Shown in pieces: positions 30,849 to 39,738 of a stretch of 64,000 nt of DNA. The notes beneath the pieces were generated by a model. That model saw only the letters and a program-made list of their open reading frames with translations. It was not told the DNA's origin and did no database searches. Both the position numbers and the translations under genes were made by a program. This DNA comes from Pseudobutyrivibrio xylanivorans DSM 14809. Lineage in GTDB: Bacteria; Bacillota; Clostridia; Lachnospirales; Lachnospiraceae. Every line of letters starts with the position of its first letter. Positions within the stretch are counted from its first letter, which is position 1. The stretch is taken from assembly GCF_900141825.1 (NCBI RefSeq), contig NZ_FQYQ01000003.1:1-64000 (forward strand). The letters are read 5' to 3'.

Positions 30849-30983
30849 TTACTCCTCAATACCTTCTTTCCTATTTTTAGACTTGCGAAGCTTAACACCA
30901 ATGAAACCTCCGCAGATGCCTAGCGCAACCAGTATGATCATCTTAATCAGATAACTTGCAAAAGTAGATAAAAATGCAGACAT
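30849..30983 (-). CDS. Small single-pass membrane protein, 44 aa
   Basis: The frame begins MSAFLSTFASYLIKMIILVA and continues LGICGGFIGVKLRKSKNRKEGIEE. AGGAGG lies 7 nt before the ATG. One hydrophobic helix (about 10-30) with a Gly-rich end is followed by a basic, then acidic tail, predicting the C-terminus inside. It is 43 nt upstream of alaS on the same strand. I do not recognise a family. It is probably a real gene given the ribosome-binding site and amphipathic design. Confidence 0.7.
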   Translation of the reverse strand: MSAFLSTFASYLIKMIILVALGICGGFIGVKLRKSKNRKEGIEE

Positions 30984-31081
30984 GGCAATTCCTCCTAAAT
31001 CACAATTTTTAATACTAATTAAAGCTGTATTACATACTTAATCAAATTATAATCCAAAGTATTTTTAAATTCCACTGTATT

Positions 31082-31996
31082 TCAGAAAAATAACAATAAA
31101 ATCACTAAAATAACCTGACAAAGTAAATAACTATTTTTTAACAGCCCCACTGCCTTTCTTATATCCTTGGCTTCGATTACCTTATCGCTATCTCCTATCA
31201 GCCCATTTCCCAAGGCAATATCAAGGGCTCCGGCAAAAGCTGAAATGCTTCCTCCTCCATCTCTCATATGGATGTATCTAGCGTTTTTGCCATTGAAACC
31301 ACCGAAGGTATGACGAGCTGCAAATACCACAATAGCGCTGCTGACTCTGGATGGAATCCAATCTACAACTTTATTTACAGACACAATTGGCTGACCGAAA
31401 TAATCATATCTGGAATTTGGGATTCCGATTTTATCCTGAATCAGCATTAAAGATCTGTAAAGAAAACCTCCAACTGGTCCAAACAAGAACATCACAAACA
31501 TAGATGAAAGTACACTGTGGTCTGTCTCTTTTGCTATATAATCGATGGTGTCCCGGGTAACAACATACTCCGTATCTACAGTCTCTTCTTCGTTCATAAG
31601 AAGGCTGGCAGAGTGCTTCATAGCATCAATACCATCGCCATAAAAATCATTCATGACACCTAGGCCACCATAATATAATCGATAATAATCCAAACAAAAA
31701 TATGTGGCTATCGCCTCAAACAAAACTCCAAAGAATGGAGCGATTTCATAGCACAATATAGTAAAGAATGTACTAATCAAAAACACTGGCACCAAAACAA
31801 GGACAATGAGCCATCTTCCAAAGCTTCTTTGCTTAGAACGCTCTAGAAGGATAATTTCATCTCCAAGGAGAGCCCTATCCAAAAACTCAATCAGTCTACT
31901 GATTGAATCCATTGGATTCCACAGACTATAGATTCGCCCGATGACAAACTCTAAAATTGTACCTAATAATAACCCATAAATGTGTAGTTTAAACAT
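31082..31996 (-). CDS. Divergent CobD/CbiB-family membrane protein
   Basis: 304 aa, with a CbiB-like layout: N-terminal LHIYGLLLGTILEFVIG, several membrane helices, VVDWIPSRVSSAIVVFAA (compare VVNFIPARVSAVLMI in the true CbiB at 61525), and a hydrophobic C-terminus. The conserved polar motifs of CbiB are changed. VAENTSDGIIAPL is replaced by IAKETDHSVLSSM, and NHASPNSAQTES is replaced by a RDGGGSISAF-type segment. It lies far from the cobalamin operon. I infer a paralogue with another or lost function, not adenosylcobinamide-phosphate synthase. Confidence 0.75.
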   Translation of the reverse strand: MFKLHIYGLLLGTILEFVIGRIYSLWNPMDSISRLIEFLDRALLGDEIILLERSKQRSFGRWLIVLVLVPVFLISTFFTILCYEIAPFFGVLFEAIATYFCLDYYRLYYGGLGVMNDFYGDGIDAMKHSASLLMNEEETVDTEYVVTRDTIDYIAKETDHSVLSSMFVMFLFGPVGGFLYRSLMLIQDKIGIPNSRYDYFGQPIVSVNKVVDWIPSRVSSAIVVFAARHTFGGFNGKNARYIHMRDGGGSISAFAGALDIALGNGLIGDSDKVIEAKDIRKAVGLLKNSYLLCQVILVILLLFF

Positions 31997-32017
31997 TACT
32001 CTATCCCTTGTATAAAA

Positions 32018-32857
32018 TTATTTTGTCTTACGTTTGTGATAGAACTGTAACTGCTGAACATACCCCTGAAATCCGTCATAGGAGCAATTTATATAATCAA
32101 GATAATCGTTCTTTGAATAGTCTTTGTAATCCTCGCTGATTATCTTTTTCATCCATGTATCAATTGGGTAGCTCTCCATAAAATGGAATCCGTAAAGCAT
32201 AATGCAATTGGCAACTTTGGGGCCAATTCCCTTTATCTCAAGAAGCTTGCTATAAGCCTCTTCATAAGGCAGCTTACTTATTTTTTCTATATCAAGCTCT
32301 CCTGCTACCACCTTTTTAGAAATACCAATAATATAGTCTGCCCTGTACCCAAGAGCCGTTCCATCCATCAGCTCTGTTTCAGGAATATAAGCCAAAGTCT
32401 CGGCCTTTGGAAAATGAATTCCGTCAGAATATCTGTCACATAAAATCTGGATAGATTTTTTAATCTTTGGTATGTTGTTATTTTGAGAAATAACATAGGA
32501 AATAAAGACTTCCCATAAATCCTGTCTGAGAATACGCATCCCAAAGGAATCCTTTAGTGCATCTTTTAAAAATTTGTCTTCGTATTTACGAATTTCATTA
32601 TTGAAAGCAACGTAATCTGTATCAAAATCAAAATATCTCTGCCAGAAATCCCACTGATTTTCGTCGCATACAAAATCCCAGGTATCCTTCTCTGTATTGA
32701 GATAAAAATATATGTCATTGTCACCTGAACATGCACTGTAAGTATCTGGCATGCCATCGGCACCCTTGGTCTCCCTTTTCATTCTGAATACCTGTCCGGA
32801 GTTCATAATGACTTCGGGATTGAATTCCTCAGGAGTAAATTTTTTACTAAAAACCAT
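32018..32857 (-). CDS. ogg: 8-oxoguanine DNA glycosylase (OGG1-like, HhH-GPD)
   Basis: 279 aa. It removes 8-oxoguanine and nicks by beta-elimination. An N-terminal OGG_N-like domain (GQVFRMKR) is followed by the HhH-GPD fold. LLEIKGIGPKVANCIMLYGF carries the catalytic Lys in the position of human OGG1 K249. YPIDTWMKKII carries the conserved Asp. VFISYVISQNNNIPKIKKSI matches the N-terminal helix of the GPD domain. It lies 1 nt downstream of the MBL-fold gene, so they form one unit. Confidence 0.9.
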   Translation of the reverse strand: MVFSKKFTPEEFNPEVIMNSGQVFRMKRETKGADGMPDTYSACSGDNDIYFYLNTEKDTWDFVCDENQWDFWQRYFDFDTDYVAFNNEIRKYEDKFLKDALKDSFGMRILRQDLWEVFISYVISQNNNIPKIKKSIQILCDRYSDGIHFPKAETLAYIPETELMDGTALGYRADYIIGISKKVVAGELDIEKISKLPYEEAYSKLLEIKGIGPKVANCIMLYGFHFMESYPIDTWMKKIISEDYKDYSKNDYLDYINCSYDGFQGYVQQLQFYHKRKTK

Positions 32858-32858
32858 T

Positions 32859-33620
32859 CTAGTCCTCTATTTCAAATACAATATTTTCTCTATTAATATC
32901 CACTACCCTGTCTTTAAGGTTAGCCATGCCAGGCCTTTCCTTAAATCTCTTTATCCACTGGTACTGTCCCCACATATGCATAGGGAAAATATAATCACAT
33001 TCTATATTTTTTACAAAATGCTCCATTCCAAGGAAATAGCCATCTTCTCCCATTCTGGAATCAAGTACAACAAATCCAATATCAAAATGACGATTTTCAA
33101 TTGGCTTTAGAGCTCGTTTATATTCTCTGCCATAAACCTCACCATATAGTTCTCCTCGACCTTCAGCATTCCACCAGTTTAAATCGCCAGCATGATAAAT
33201 ATTCATACCATTTACATTAATAACGAAAGCTACACCAGCATCGGTAGAACGAAGTGTCTCGATTGTCATATCGTCTATACGATATTTCTTAAGTGGTGCC
33301 ACAAAAGTAATTTTCTCTTTTATGGATAACTCAAATCCATTTCTGATTAAGTAATTGCGGCCTAAACGAATATCCTTTGACAGGATGAATTTTACGTTAT
33401 CTCTGCCCTCTGCCAGTCTGAGATTTTCAAGCCACCAATGATCCTTGTGGCTGTGGCTGGCGAACACATAAAGAGCTTTTTCTGTAGAAAGTTCTGGCAA
33501 GGAACCTCTATACTCAACAGCCTCCGCACAAACCTCTTTATTAAAATAATCAAACAGCAAATATCTATCATCAAGCTCAACTAAAAACGAGCTATGCATC
33601 AAATAGTAAACCTTAGTCAT
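32859..33620 (-). CDS. MBL-fold metal-dependent hydrolase
   Basis: 253 aa. The metal-binding motif is ASHSHKDHWW (HxHxDH). A second His lies in NIYHAGDLNWWN, with further ligands in FPMHMWGQYQW. It resembles the YycJ/UlaG-like broad group of beta-lactamase-fold hydrolases. The substrate cannot be read from the sequence. It is paired with the OGG-type glycosylase, so a DNA or nucleotide link is possible but only inferred. Confidence 0.8.
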   Translation of the reverse strand: MTKVYYLMHSSFLVELDDRYLLFDYFNKEVCAEAVEYRGSLPELSTEKALYVFASHSHKDHWWLENLRLAEGRDNVKFILSKDIRLGRNYLIRNGFELSIKEKITFVAPLKKYRIDDMTIETLRSTDAGVAFVINVNGMNIYHAGDLNWWNAEGRGELYGEVYGREYKRALKPIENRHFDIGFVVLDSRMGEDGYFLGMEHFVKNIECDYIFPMHMWGQYQWIKRFKERPGMANLKDRVVDINRENIVFEIED

Positions 33621-33686
33621 TATTCAGGCCCTTCTTTAATTACAATTTCTTATTAACAAAACTCCCCAATTAAAGATAATTATAGC

Positions 33687-33718
33687 AAAAAAGCCCGGAC
33701 AGATAAACTGTCCGGACT
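33687..33718 (-). terminator. Terminator of the DUF5692 gene
   Basis: CCGGACAG/CTGTCCGG stem with a 5-nt loop, followed on the minus strand by a T-run. Confidence 0.9.
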
Positions 33719-33739
33719 TAAAATAATCTGTATAACTAA

Positions 33740-34852
33740 TTACTTAGCTGCACGAGCCATAGCCTCGTCGAAATCCTTTGTTCCTTCAAATACGCAATTA
33801 GAATATGGGTTTCCACCGATTCTGATTGCATTTCTGATGATAACAGAGATGCAGATTACGTTAGCTGCAAGTGCTGCCATAGCTACGAAGCCCTGCATTG
33901 TAGGATCTGCTGTGATACCCATTGCTGCAATAGCCTCACCAGCTGCTGCTGTCTTGCCCTGGCCTGCTGAGTAAAGTGCGATAGCCTTCTCATAAAGATC
34001 CATTGTTGTGATACCAGCCTCTGTAGCGCCACCGTATACACGAGGAAGAACAGCTGCAAATGTACCCTTTAACTGGAAGAGAGGTACTACCTGTGCCCAC
34101 ATGCACCAAATTGCAAGTGTATTAGCACGGTTCTGGATCCAAGCACCCTTATTCCAAAGTGCGTTAGCAAATGTAGGAGCAAGAAGAAGTGCAACACCAC
34201 AGTACCATGTATGTGTAGGAAGATTTAAGTATGTGTACTCGAAGTTCCATACATCATATGCAATAATGAACCAAACTGTCATATCTGGCCAAATCATATC
34301 TGACTGGTTCTTGTCGTTTGATGTGTAAAGCTTTACGCAACCTGTCATACAGAAAATGTTGATCATACCAGCGATAGCGTTAACAACGTTCCACCATCCA
34401 CCGTAGATGAATACACCTTCGTTTGAAGCCCACCAAGCACCAGAAAGTGTACCAGAAATCTGATAAGCAGCAAGAGCTGACTCCATATCTGATACGTTAG
34501 CAATCATGATGTTTGCTGCAACGATAAACCATGGCCACCAAGCGAACCATTTTGCCTTACCAATGCCCCACTTGTACTTGATCATCATGAAGCCGACACA
34601 TCCGATGTCTGCAGCATAAAGTTTAAAGTAGTGGAACCAACCATCCATGTAAGCTACTGTTGGATTAGCAGAACCACCGAACATACCAACATGTGCAAGA
34701 ATAAAGTAAACAGTAAGAATAGCTGGAATGATTACGAAGATAATCATACCGCCGACCTTAGTGCGACGTCCAAGCTCATTCATAATAATTAATCCAGCAA
34801 ATACTAAGCACCAGCCAAGGATCTGCCAAAGATTAGTAATTTGGAAAAGCAT
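33740..34852 (-). CDS. DUF5692 family multi-pass membrane protein
   Basis: 370 aa with eight or more hydrophobic segments and an unusually high Trp content (for example WWPWFIV, GAWWASNEGVFIYGGWWNVVNAI). It matches my memory of DUF5692 membrane proteins of gut and rumen Firmicutes; no function is established. The conserved-looking polar residues inside helices (DMESALAAYQ, DVWNFEYTY) hint at a transporter or membrane enzyme. It is a single-gene unit with a consensus promoter, a strong AGGAGG and a strong terminator, which suggests high expression. Confidence 0.65.
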   Translation of the reverse strand: MLFQITNLWQILGWCLVFAGLIIMNELGRRTKVGGMIIFVIIPAILTVYFILAHVGMFGGSANPTVAYMDGWFHYFKLYAADIGCVGFMMIKYKWGIGKAKWFAWWPWFIVAANIMIANVSDMESALAAYQISGTLSGAWWASNEGVFIYGGWWNVVNAIAGMINIFCMTGCVKLYTSNDKNQSDMIWPDMTVWFIIAYDVWNFEYTYLNLPTHTWYCGVALLLAPTFANALWNKGAWIQNRANTLAIWCMWAQVVPLFQLKGTFAAVLPRVYGGATEAGITTMDLYEKAIALYSAGQGKTAAAGEAIAAMGITADPTMQGFVAMAALAANVICISVIIRNAIRIGGNPYSNCVFEGTKDFDEAMARAAK

Positions 34853-34913
34853 ATTTCCATCCTCCTTAATTATTTATATATACGAGAAACGATTCCCCGT
34901 CACTCCGTTATAT

Positions 34914-34942
34914 ATTATAACCTTATACTACAAAAATAACAA
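34914..34942 (-). promoter_or_regulatory. Sigma-A promoter of the DUF5692 gene
   Basis: TTGTTA, a 17-nt spacer and TATAAT on the minus strand, about 60 nt upstream of the ATG. Confidence 0.75.
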
Positions 34943-34991
34943 TGCGACAGCTGTGGATTATTTAATAGTTTTTTTATAAATTGTATAAGCA

Positions 34992-35918
34992 TCAGCCACG
35001 TATTTTCAGGGCATGGGGCAAACACTCAAAGCGAATTTCCTCAAAAAATCCAACGTGTTCCCCATCTACATGAAGGCACATTGGCGATTTTAATTTGATA
35101 TGGATTTTATCAAAATTTAATAAATTAAAACCAGGCTTACCCTCATGCTTTCCAGCTATTAAAAATGGTAACAGGCACAGACATTTCAGTCTACTTATAT
35201 CATGAGCACAAAAAGCTGTTAGGTATCCTGAGTCTGGTCTGGCATTTGGCGCCATAGGTATTCCACCACCCTCGGCCTTACAGTTCATAGCTGCTGCAAA
35301 GATAGTACCATTAAAATAAAACTCTCTCTTTTCATCTTTAAACCATGTGGTAATTTCACCATCGATAAATGGCATGGTAAAAATATCACCTACAGTAAGG
35401 AGCCCATAGGTGGCAGCGCCAAGGCCAAATCTATTGAGGAATTTCTTTAACCTGCTGGTCAATGCCTGTAAACACACATAGGCATCTACTCCAATCCCAG
35501 AGCTGACCCCAAACAGTCTCTCCCCGCCTTCATATATAACCTTACCTATATCATATGTTTTGTATTCCTCTGTGTTTAATGCTCTATCGAGAATATCAAC
35601 GGCATCCCCCTGAAGGCCAATACCACTCACAAAATCATTTGCAGAACCAGATGGCAAAGGGGTATATAATGTATTTTCAAAATCAGCTATTCCATTCAAA
35701 GCCTCATTTAAAGTGCCATCTCCCCCCATAACAAAAAGACCTACCTTCTCCCCCGAGCTTGTAGCCTGACGGGCAAATTCTGTAGCATCACCTGCTCCTG
35801 CAGTAAAAAAGATCTGGTATTCCACTTTGTTATTTTTCAAATACTCATCTATTCTCGCCCAGGTATCAGCCGCTTTTCCTGTTCTTGATGCTTTGTTTAC
35901 AATAAAAACATTCTTCAT
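34992..35918 (-). CDS. Diacylglycerol/lipid kinase family protein (DagK/YegS-like)
   Basis: 308 aa from the ATG at 35918, giving the family's normal start MKNVFIVNKAS. The frame extends 44 codons upstream but would run into the divergent CLC gene. The catalytic domain has GLFVMGGDGTLNEALNGI (the GGDGT nucleotide loop), then LPSGSANDFV, and a C-terminal beta domain with MCLHVDGE. Such enzymes phosphorylate diacylglycerol or related lipids. The substrate cannot be set from sequence. Confidence 0.9.
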   Translation of the reverse strand: MKNVFIVNKASRTGKAADTWARIDEYLKNNKVEYQIFFTAGAGDATEFARQATSSGEKVGLFVMGGDGTLNEALNGIADFENTLYTPLPSGSANDFVSGIGLQGDAVDILDRALNTEEYKTYDIGKVIYEGGERLFGVSSGIGVDAYVCLQALTSRLKKFLNRFGLGAATYGLLTVGDIFTMPFIDGEITTWFKDEKREFYFNGTIFAAAMNCKAEGGGIPMAPNARPDSGYLTAFCAHDISRLKCLCLLPFLIAGKHEGKPGFNLLNFDKIHIKLKSPMCLHVDGEHVGFFEEIRFECLPHALKIRG

Positions 35919-35993
35919 AATAAAAATACCTTTTCTATAATATGTAATAATGATAGCATATAAACTATCGATAAAAAAGAAAGGTGGAACACC

Positions 35994-37271
35994 ATGATTA
36001 ACGACGAATTTAAGAAAAAAGCCTATCATAAAATAGACCACAACGGCCATCGCGCATTGTCTGTAGTATCCTGGACAATTGCTTCAATACTTGTAGGATT
36101 ATTTGTTGGTGCCTTCGCATCAGCCTTTGGTCTTTCCATGAGATTTGTTATTCAAACAAGAGAAGCCCATCCTTGGATTATATATTTTCTACCTGTTGGT
36201 GCAGTCATTATTACATTTATATACAAAACCGTTCTAAAGGAAAAAGACAGCGGAACAAATACCGTTATTGCTGCCATTCAATCTGATGAAAAGCTTCCAT
36301 TTAGACTTGCTCCACTGATCTTTATTGCCACCTGCATTACACATTTAATCGGTGGTTCTGCCGGACGTGAGGGTGCTGCTCTTCAGATGGGAGGTGCCAT
36401 TGGAAATGGAATTGGACGCGCCTTCAGACTTAATTCTACTGATAAAAAAACAATGATAATGTGCGGTATGAGCGCAGCCTTTTCTGCGCTATTTGGAACA
36501 CCAATGGCTGCCGCAATTTTTTCTATGGAAGTCATTTCTGTAGGAATCATGCACTATGCTGCTTTGGTACCATGTGTGATTTCTTCACTTGTAGCAAGAG
36601 CTATAGCAGCTAAAATGGGATTAGGTGCTGAAGAATATCTCATTCCTGACATTCCTTCATTTGGAGTTAAGAACGCAGTTTTAATATGTGTTTTCGCTGT
36701 AATATGCGGTTTCGTATCAATATTGTTTTGTACCTGTCTGCATAAATATGAAGAGTTCCTTTCAGGAAAGCTCACTAACCCATACATAAAAGCTGTTGTT
36801 GGTGGTACTTCAGTTCTTATACTTACACTTTTAGTCGGAAACCAGACTTACAATAGTACAGGTTCTGCAATCATCGCATCCTGCTTTACAGGTGCAACTA
36901 TTGGATTACAATTCTTTTTACTAAAAATAATTTTCACCACCCTCACATTATCCTGTGGATATAAAGGTGGCGAAATCGTTCCAACATTATTTATAGGTGC
37001 AACTTTAGGAGCTGCCATGGGGCCAATCCTTGGTCTTCCGGCACCACTTATGGCTGCCGTAGGAATGGGTGCTCTTTTCTGCGGAGTTACAAACTGTCCA
37101 ATATCAAGCTTACTTATCTGCTTTGAATTATTCGGCTACGAGCCAATGCCTTACTTCCTTTTAGCTGTTGCATTCAGCTATTGGGTATCTGGATATACAG
37201 GACTCTATAAAGCACAAAAAATCGTATATTCGAAGTACAAAAGTAACTACATAGATAAAAAAGTACAATAA
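35994..37271 (+). CDS. CLC-family anion channel/antiporter, possibly fluoride (CLC-F) type
   Basis: 425 aa with about ten membrane segments. GGSAGREGAALQMGG carries the gating Glu (GREG). GYKGGEIVPTLFIGATLG and TNCPISSLLICFELFGY follow. A canonical GSGIP chloride motif is absent from the N-terminal half. The GREGA and GGE-P patterns look closer to fluoride/proton antiporters of the CLC-F clade than to ClC-ec1, which is an inference. No fluoride riboswitch is visible upstream. AAAGGTGG precedes the ATG. The gene converges with galA across structured element B. Confidence 0.85.
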   Translation: MINDEFKKKAYHKIDHNGHRALSVVSWTIASILVGLFVGAFASAFGLSMRFVIQTREAHPWIIYFLPVGAVIITFIYKTVLKEKDSGTNTVIAAIQSDEKLPFRLAPLIFIATCITHLIGGSAGREGAALQMGGAIGNGIGRAFRLNSTDKKTMIMCGMSAAFSALFGTPMAAAIFSMEVISVGIMHYAALVPCVISSLVARAIAAKMGLGAEEYLIPDIPSFGVKNAVLICVFAVICGFVSILFCTCLHKYEEFLSGKLTNPYIKAVVGGTSVLILTLLVGNQTYNSTGSAIIASCFTGATIGLQFFLLKIIFTTLTLSCGYKGGEIVPTLFIGATLGAAMGPILGLPAPLMAAVGMGALFCGVTNCPISSLLICFELFGYEPMPYFLLAVAFSYWVSGYTGLYKAQKIVYSKYKSNYIDKKVQ

Positions 37272-37281
37272 AAGTCAAAAT

Positions 37282-37386
37282 AAAAAAAGCAACTTGTTAC
37301 GCTCTCAATCCTTAGAATTACTCCGTTCAACATAGAAAGTTTCGCTTGAGTAACTCTAAGAGATTGATAGCTACAAGTTGCTTTTA
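37282..37386 (-). ncRNA. Structured ~95-nt intergenic element, copy B
   Basis: Read on the minus strand, P1 pairs GCAACTTGT with ACAAGTTGC, followed by TTTTTTT. P2 is CTATCAATC with GATTGAGAG. P3 is a 13-bp stem (CTTAGAGTTACTC with GAGTAATTCTAAG). The apical loop starts AAGCGAAACTTTCTAT. Alignment to copy A keeps TTGTAG, ATCAA, CTCTTAG, CTCAAG, CTTTCTAT, TGAAC and GTAACAAG, while the stems change with compensation. It lies between convergent genes and ends directly at the galA stop. Confidence 0.78.
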
Positions 37387-39723
37387 TTATATTTTCTCTG
37401 CAAAGTATAAACGTGCTCCGAAGTCTGGGAAGTAACGAACCTGCTCGTTATATCCTGTTCCTACGAAGGACTGTGCAAGTTTTACACCTACATTGTTAAG
37501 TGTATCACCACTGGCCACAAAATCTTCTGATTCACCTGGCATCTTTACGAACTTCGCAATTACGTTATGAAGTACTCCGTCCTGTTTGATATGAACAGGC
37601 GCTACTGTATTAACTAAATCTCCAAATCCTTTAAGATTATATTCAAGCTTTCTTCCAAAGAAGTGATACTTAGAATCATTATCAAGCCCGGCCTGATCTA
37701 TTCTAAGATACTGCTCTCCTGCCATAATCTCACGCTGCATAAGCATAGTTACAGCAGTATTTTTATTCTTATCTACAATACTCCATTCAACAATATTTCC
37801 ATTCTTAAGACGATAGAAATCTCCGAACTGAAGCGTCTTTCTATATTTCTTATATAACTCAATCTGCGCCTTAACACTGGCAATATCTTCCGCCTTGGCA
37901 TCATTAAGATTAAGCTCGTAACCAAGTACACCAAAGCTTGCTACAGCAAAACGGCTCTCGATTGGTGTAACACGTAATGTCTGATGATTTGGACATGCAG
38001 ATACGTGAGCTGTATAAGTACTCTGTGGATATGCATAAGAATATCCATTCTGAATTGTAAGACGGCTTACTGCGTCTGTATTATCGCTGGCCCAAATCTG
38101 TGGGTAATAGCAAAGTGCACCAAGGTCAAATCTGTTTCCGCCTGAAGCACATCCCTCCATGAGAATATCAGGGAACTTCTCAGCCAATGTTCTAAGCAAA
38201 CGATAGAATCCAAGAACATATCTGTGGCTAACCTCCTGCTGCTTTTCAGCTGGAAGATATTTTGAATAATAATCTGAGAAATTGCGGTTCATATCCCACT
38301 TGATATATGAAAGACCGGGAGTAGCAAATACTTCGCTCATTGCCTCAATCATATAATCGACAACCTCAGGATTGCAAAGGTCAAGAAGACGCTGATTACG
38401 ACCCTCAGCGTGATCCATACCTGGAATATCAATAGCCCAATCTGGATGCTTGCGATAAAGCTCACTGTCCACATTAATCATCTCAGGTTCAACCCAAAGG
38501 CCAAACATAAGACCAAGGTCATTTATCTTTTTAGCGAGACCCTCAAGACCACCTGGTAGTTTCTTTTTATTTACAATATCCCAATCGCCAAGAGCTCTCT
38601 TATCATCATTTCTCTCACCGAACCAGCCATCATCCATAACAAAAAGCTCAACGCCAGTATCCTTTGCTACCTTTGCAAGCTTTACGAGAGATTTATCTGT
38701 GAAATCAAAATAAGATGCTTCCCAGCTATTTATAAGAATAGGACGTTCTTTATATTTCCATGTACCTCTTGTTATATGCTCTCGAACGAAATCGTGCATA
38801 TTAAGACTCATCTGTCTATAGCCATCACCCGAATATGTGATTACAGCCTCTGGAGCCTGAAACTCTTCTCCAGCCTCAAGTGTCCAAGAGAAGTTCTGTG
38901 GATTAATACCATAAGCAACTCTTGTCTTGCCCCATGGCGAAACCTCGCTGGCAGAATAATGATTACCTGAATATACAAGGTTGAAACCCCAAACATCACC
39001 ATCAGTCTCTGTAGTATCAGCTTCTGAAACCATAAAGAATGGATTGCAGCGATTAGAACTTGTGCCTGTAAAAGATGAATTAACAAGCTTTCCTGCTGTA
39101 AGAACCACATCAGCCTTGTTCATCTCTCTTGTCCACGAACCATGGAATGAAGTTATTTTCATGCCCGGTTTATCGTAGTCAAGAACCATTGAAAGCATAC
39201 GTGTAAGCTTTACAGATTCCTCTGAGCTGTTAACAAATCTGGCACTTCGAGTGATAACATCACACTCCTCAAATATCGAATATGAAAGAATAAGTTTAAA
39301 TCCATGATTCTTATCCTTCAATGTAACCTCAAGTGTCTTGGCATTGTCATCCTCATCATATGAACTAGGAAGTCCCTGAAGCTCTGGCTTACAGTTAATT
39401 ACCTGATAGCTGTCATAAACAAAATCAAGTGTGCTGCTGCCATCAGCGCAGATTACCTCTACCATAGGCTCCCTGAAATCACCCTTCCCAATTGCTGAAG
39501 TTTCAAGTCTGACATCCTCCAAAGTAAGCTCAGGATGCTCAGGATTGTAAGTAACAGTATTTCCTGGAGCAAATGCGCGCTTTTCATTAAGCACAGATGG
39601 CTCATCCTCGTGGATGAGCCTTCCATAATACAAATGTTCCAGCTGACCTGTTTCCATTACACGAAATGCGTATGTAGTATTCTTAGTATTTAAAATAAAT
39701 ACCTTACCATCAGCCTTAATCAT
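37387..39723 (-). CDS. galA: Alpha-galactosidase, GH36
   Basis: 778 aa. It cleaves terminal alpha-galactose from raffinose-family sugars and galactomannan fragments. It has an N-terminal beta-sandwich, then a (beta/alpha)8 barrel with VMDDGWFGERNDDKRALGDW. The nucleophile Asp is in YIKWDMNR, the motif EGCASGGNRFD follows, and the acid/base Asp is in WASDNTDAVSRL. There is no signal peptide, so the enzyme is cytoplasmic. It acts on sugars imported by the symporter encoded just upstream. Confidence 0.95.
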   Translation of the reverse strand: MIKADGKVFILNTKNTTYAFRVMETGQLEHLYYGRLIHEDEPSVLNEKRAFAPGNTVTYNPEHPELTLEDVRLETSAIGKGDFREPMVEVICADGSSTLDFVYDSYQVINCKPELQGLPSSYDEDDNAKTLEVTLKDKNHGFKLILSYSIFEECDVITRSARFVNSSEESVKLTRMLSMVLDYDKPGMKITSFHGSWTREMNKADVVLTAGKLVNSSFTGTSSNRCNPFFMVSEADTTETDGDVWGFNLVYSGNHYSASEVSPWGKTRVAYGINPQNFSWTLEAGEEFQAPEAVITYSGDGYRQMSLNMHDFVREHITRGTWKYKERPILINSWEASYFDFTDKSLVKLAKVAKDTGVELFVMDDGWFGERNDDKRALGDWDIVNKKKLPGGLEGLAKKINDLGLMFGLWVEPEMINVDSELYRKHPDWAIDIPGMDHAEGRNQRLLDLCNPEVVDYMIEAMSEVFATPGLSYIKWDMNRNFSDYYSKYLPAEKQQEVSHRYVLGFYRLLRTLAEKFPDILMEGCASGGNRFDLGALCYYPQIWASDNTDAVSRLTIQNGYSYAYPQSTYTAHVSACPNHQTLRVTPIESRFAVASFGVLGYELNLNDAKAEDIASVKAQIELYKKYRKTLQFGDFYRLKNGNIVEWSIVDKNKNTAVTMLMQREIMAGEQYLRIDQAGLDNDSKYHFFGRKLEYNLKGFGDLVNTVAPVHIKQDGVLHNVIAKFVKMPGESEDFVASGDTLNNVGVKLAQSFVGTGYNEQVRYFPDFGARLYFAEKI

Positions 39724-39738
39724 TTTTATTCTCCTATC

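Noticed and set aside
30806-31081. Possible T-box riboswitch ahead of alaS
   Set aside because: No T-box sequence, specifier hairpin or leader terminator is visible; the space holds a small protein gene.
35919-35993. Fluoride riboswitch ahead of the CLC gene
   Set aside because: The 75-nt gap is AT-rich and lacks the conserved fluoride-riboswitch pseudoknot sequences.
35919-36050. N-terminal extension of the lipid kinase
   Set aside because: It would overlap the divergent CLC gene start and adds a non-homologous hydrophobic segment.
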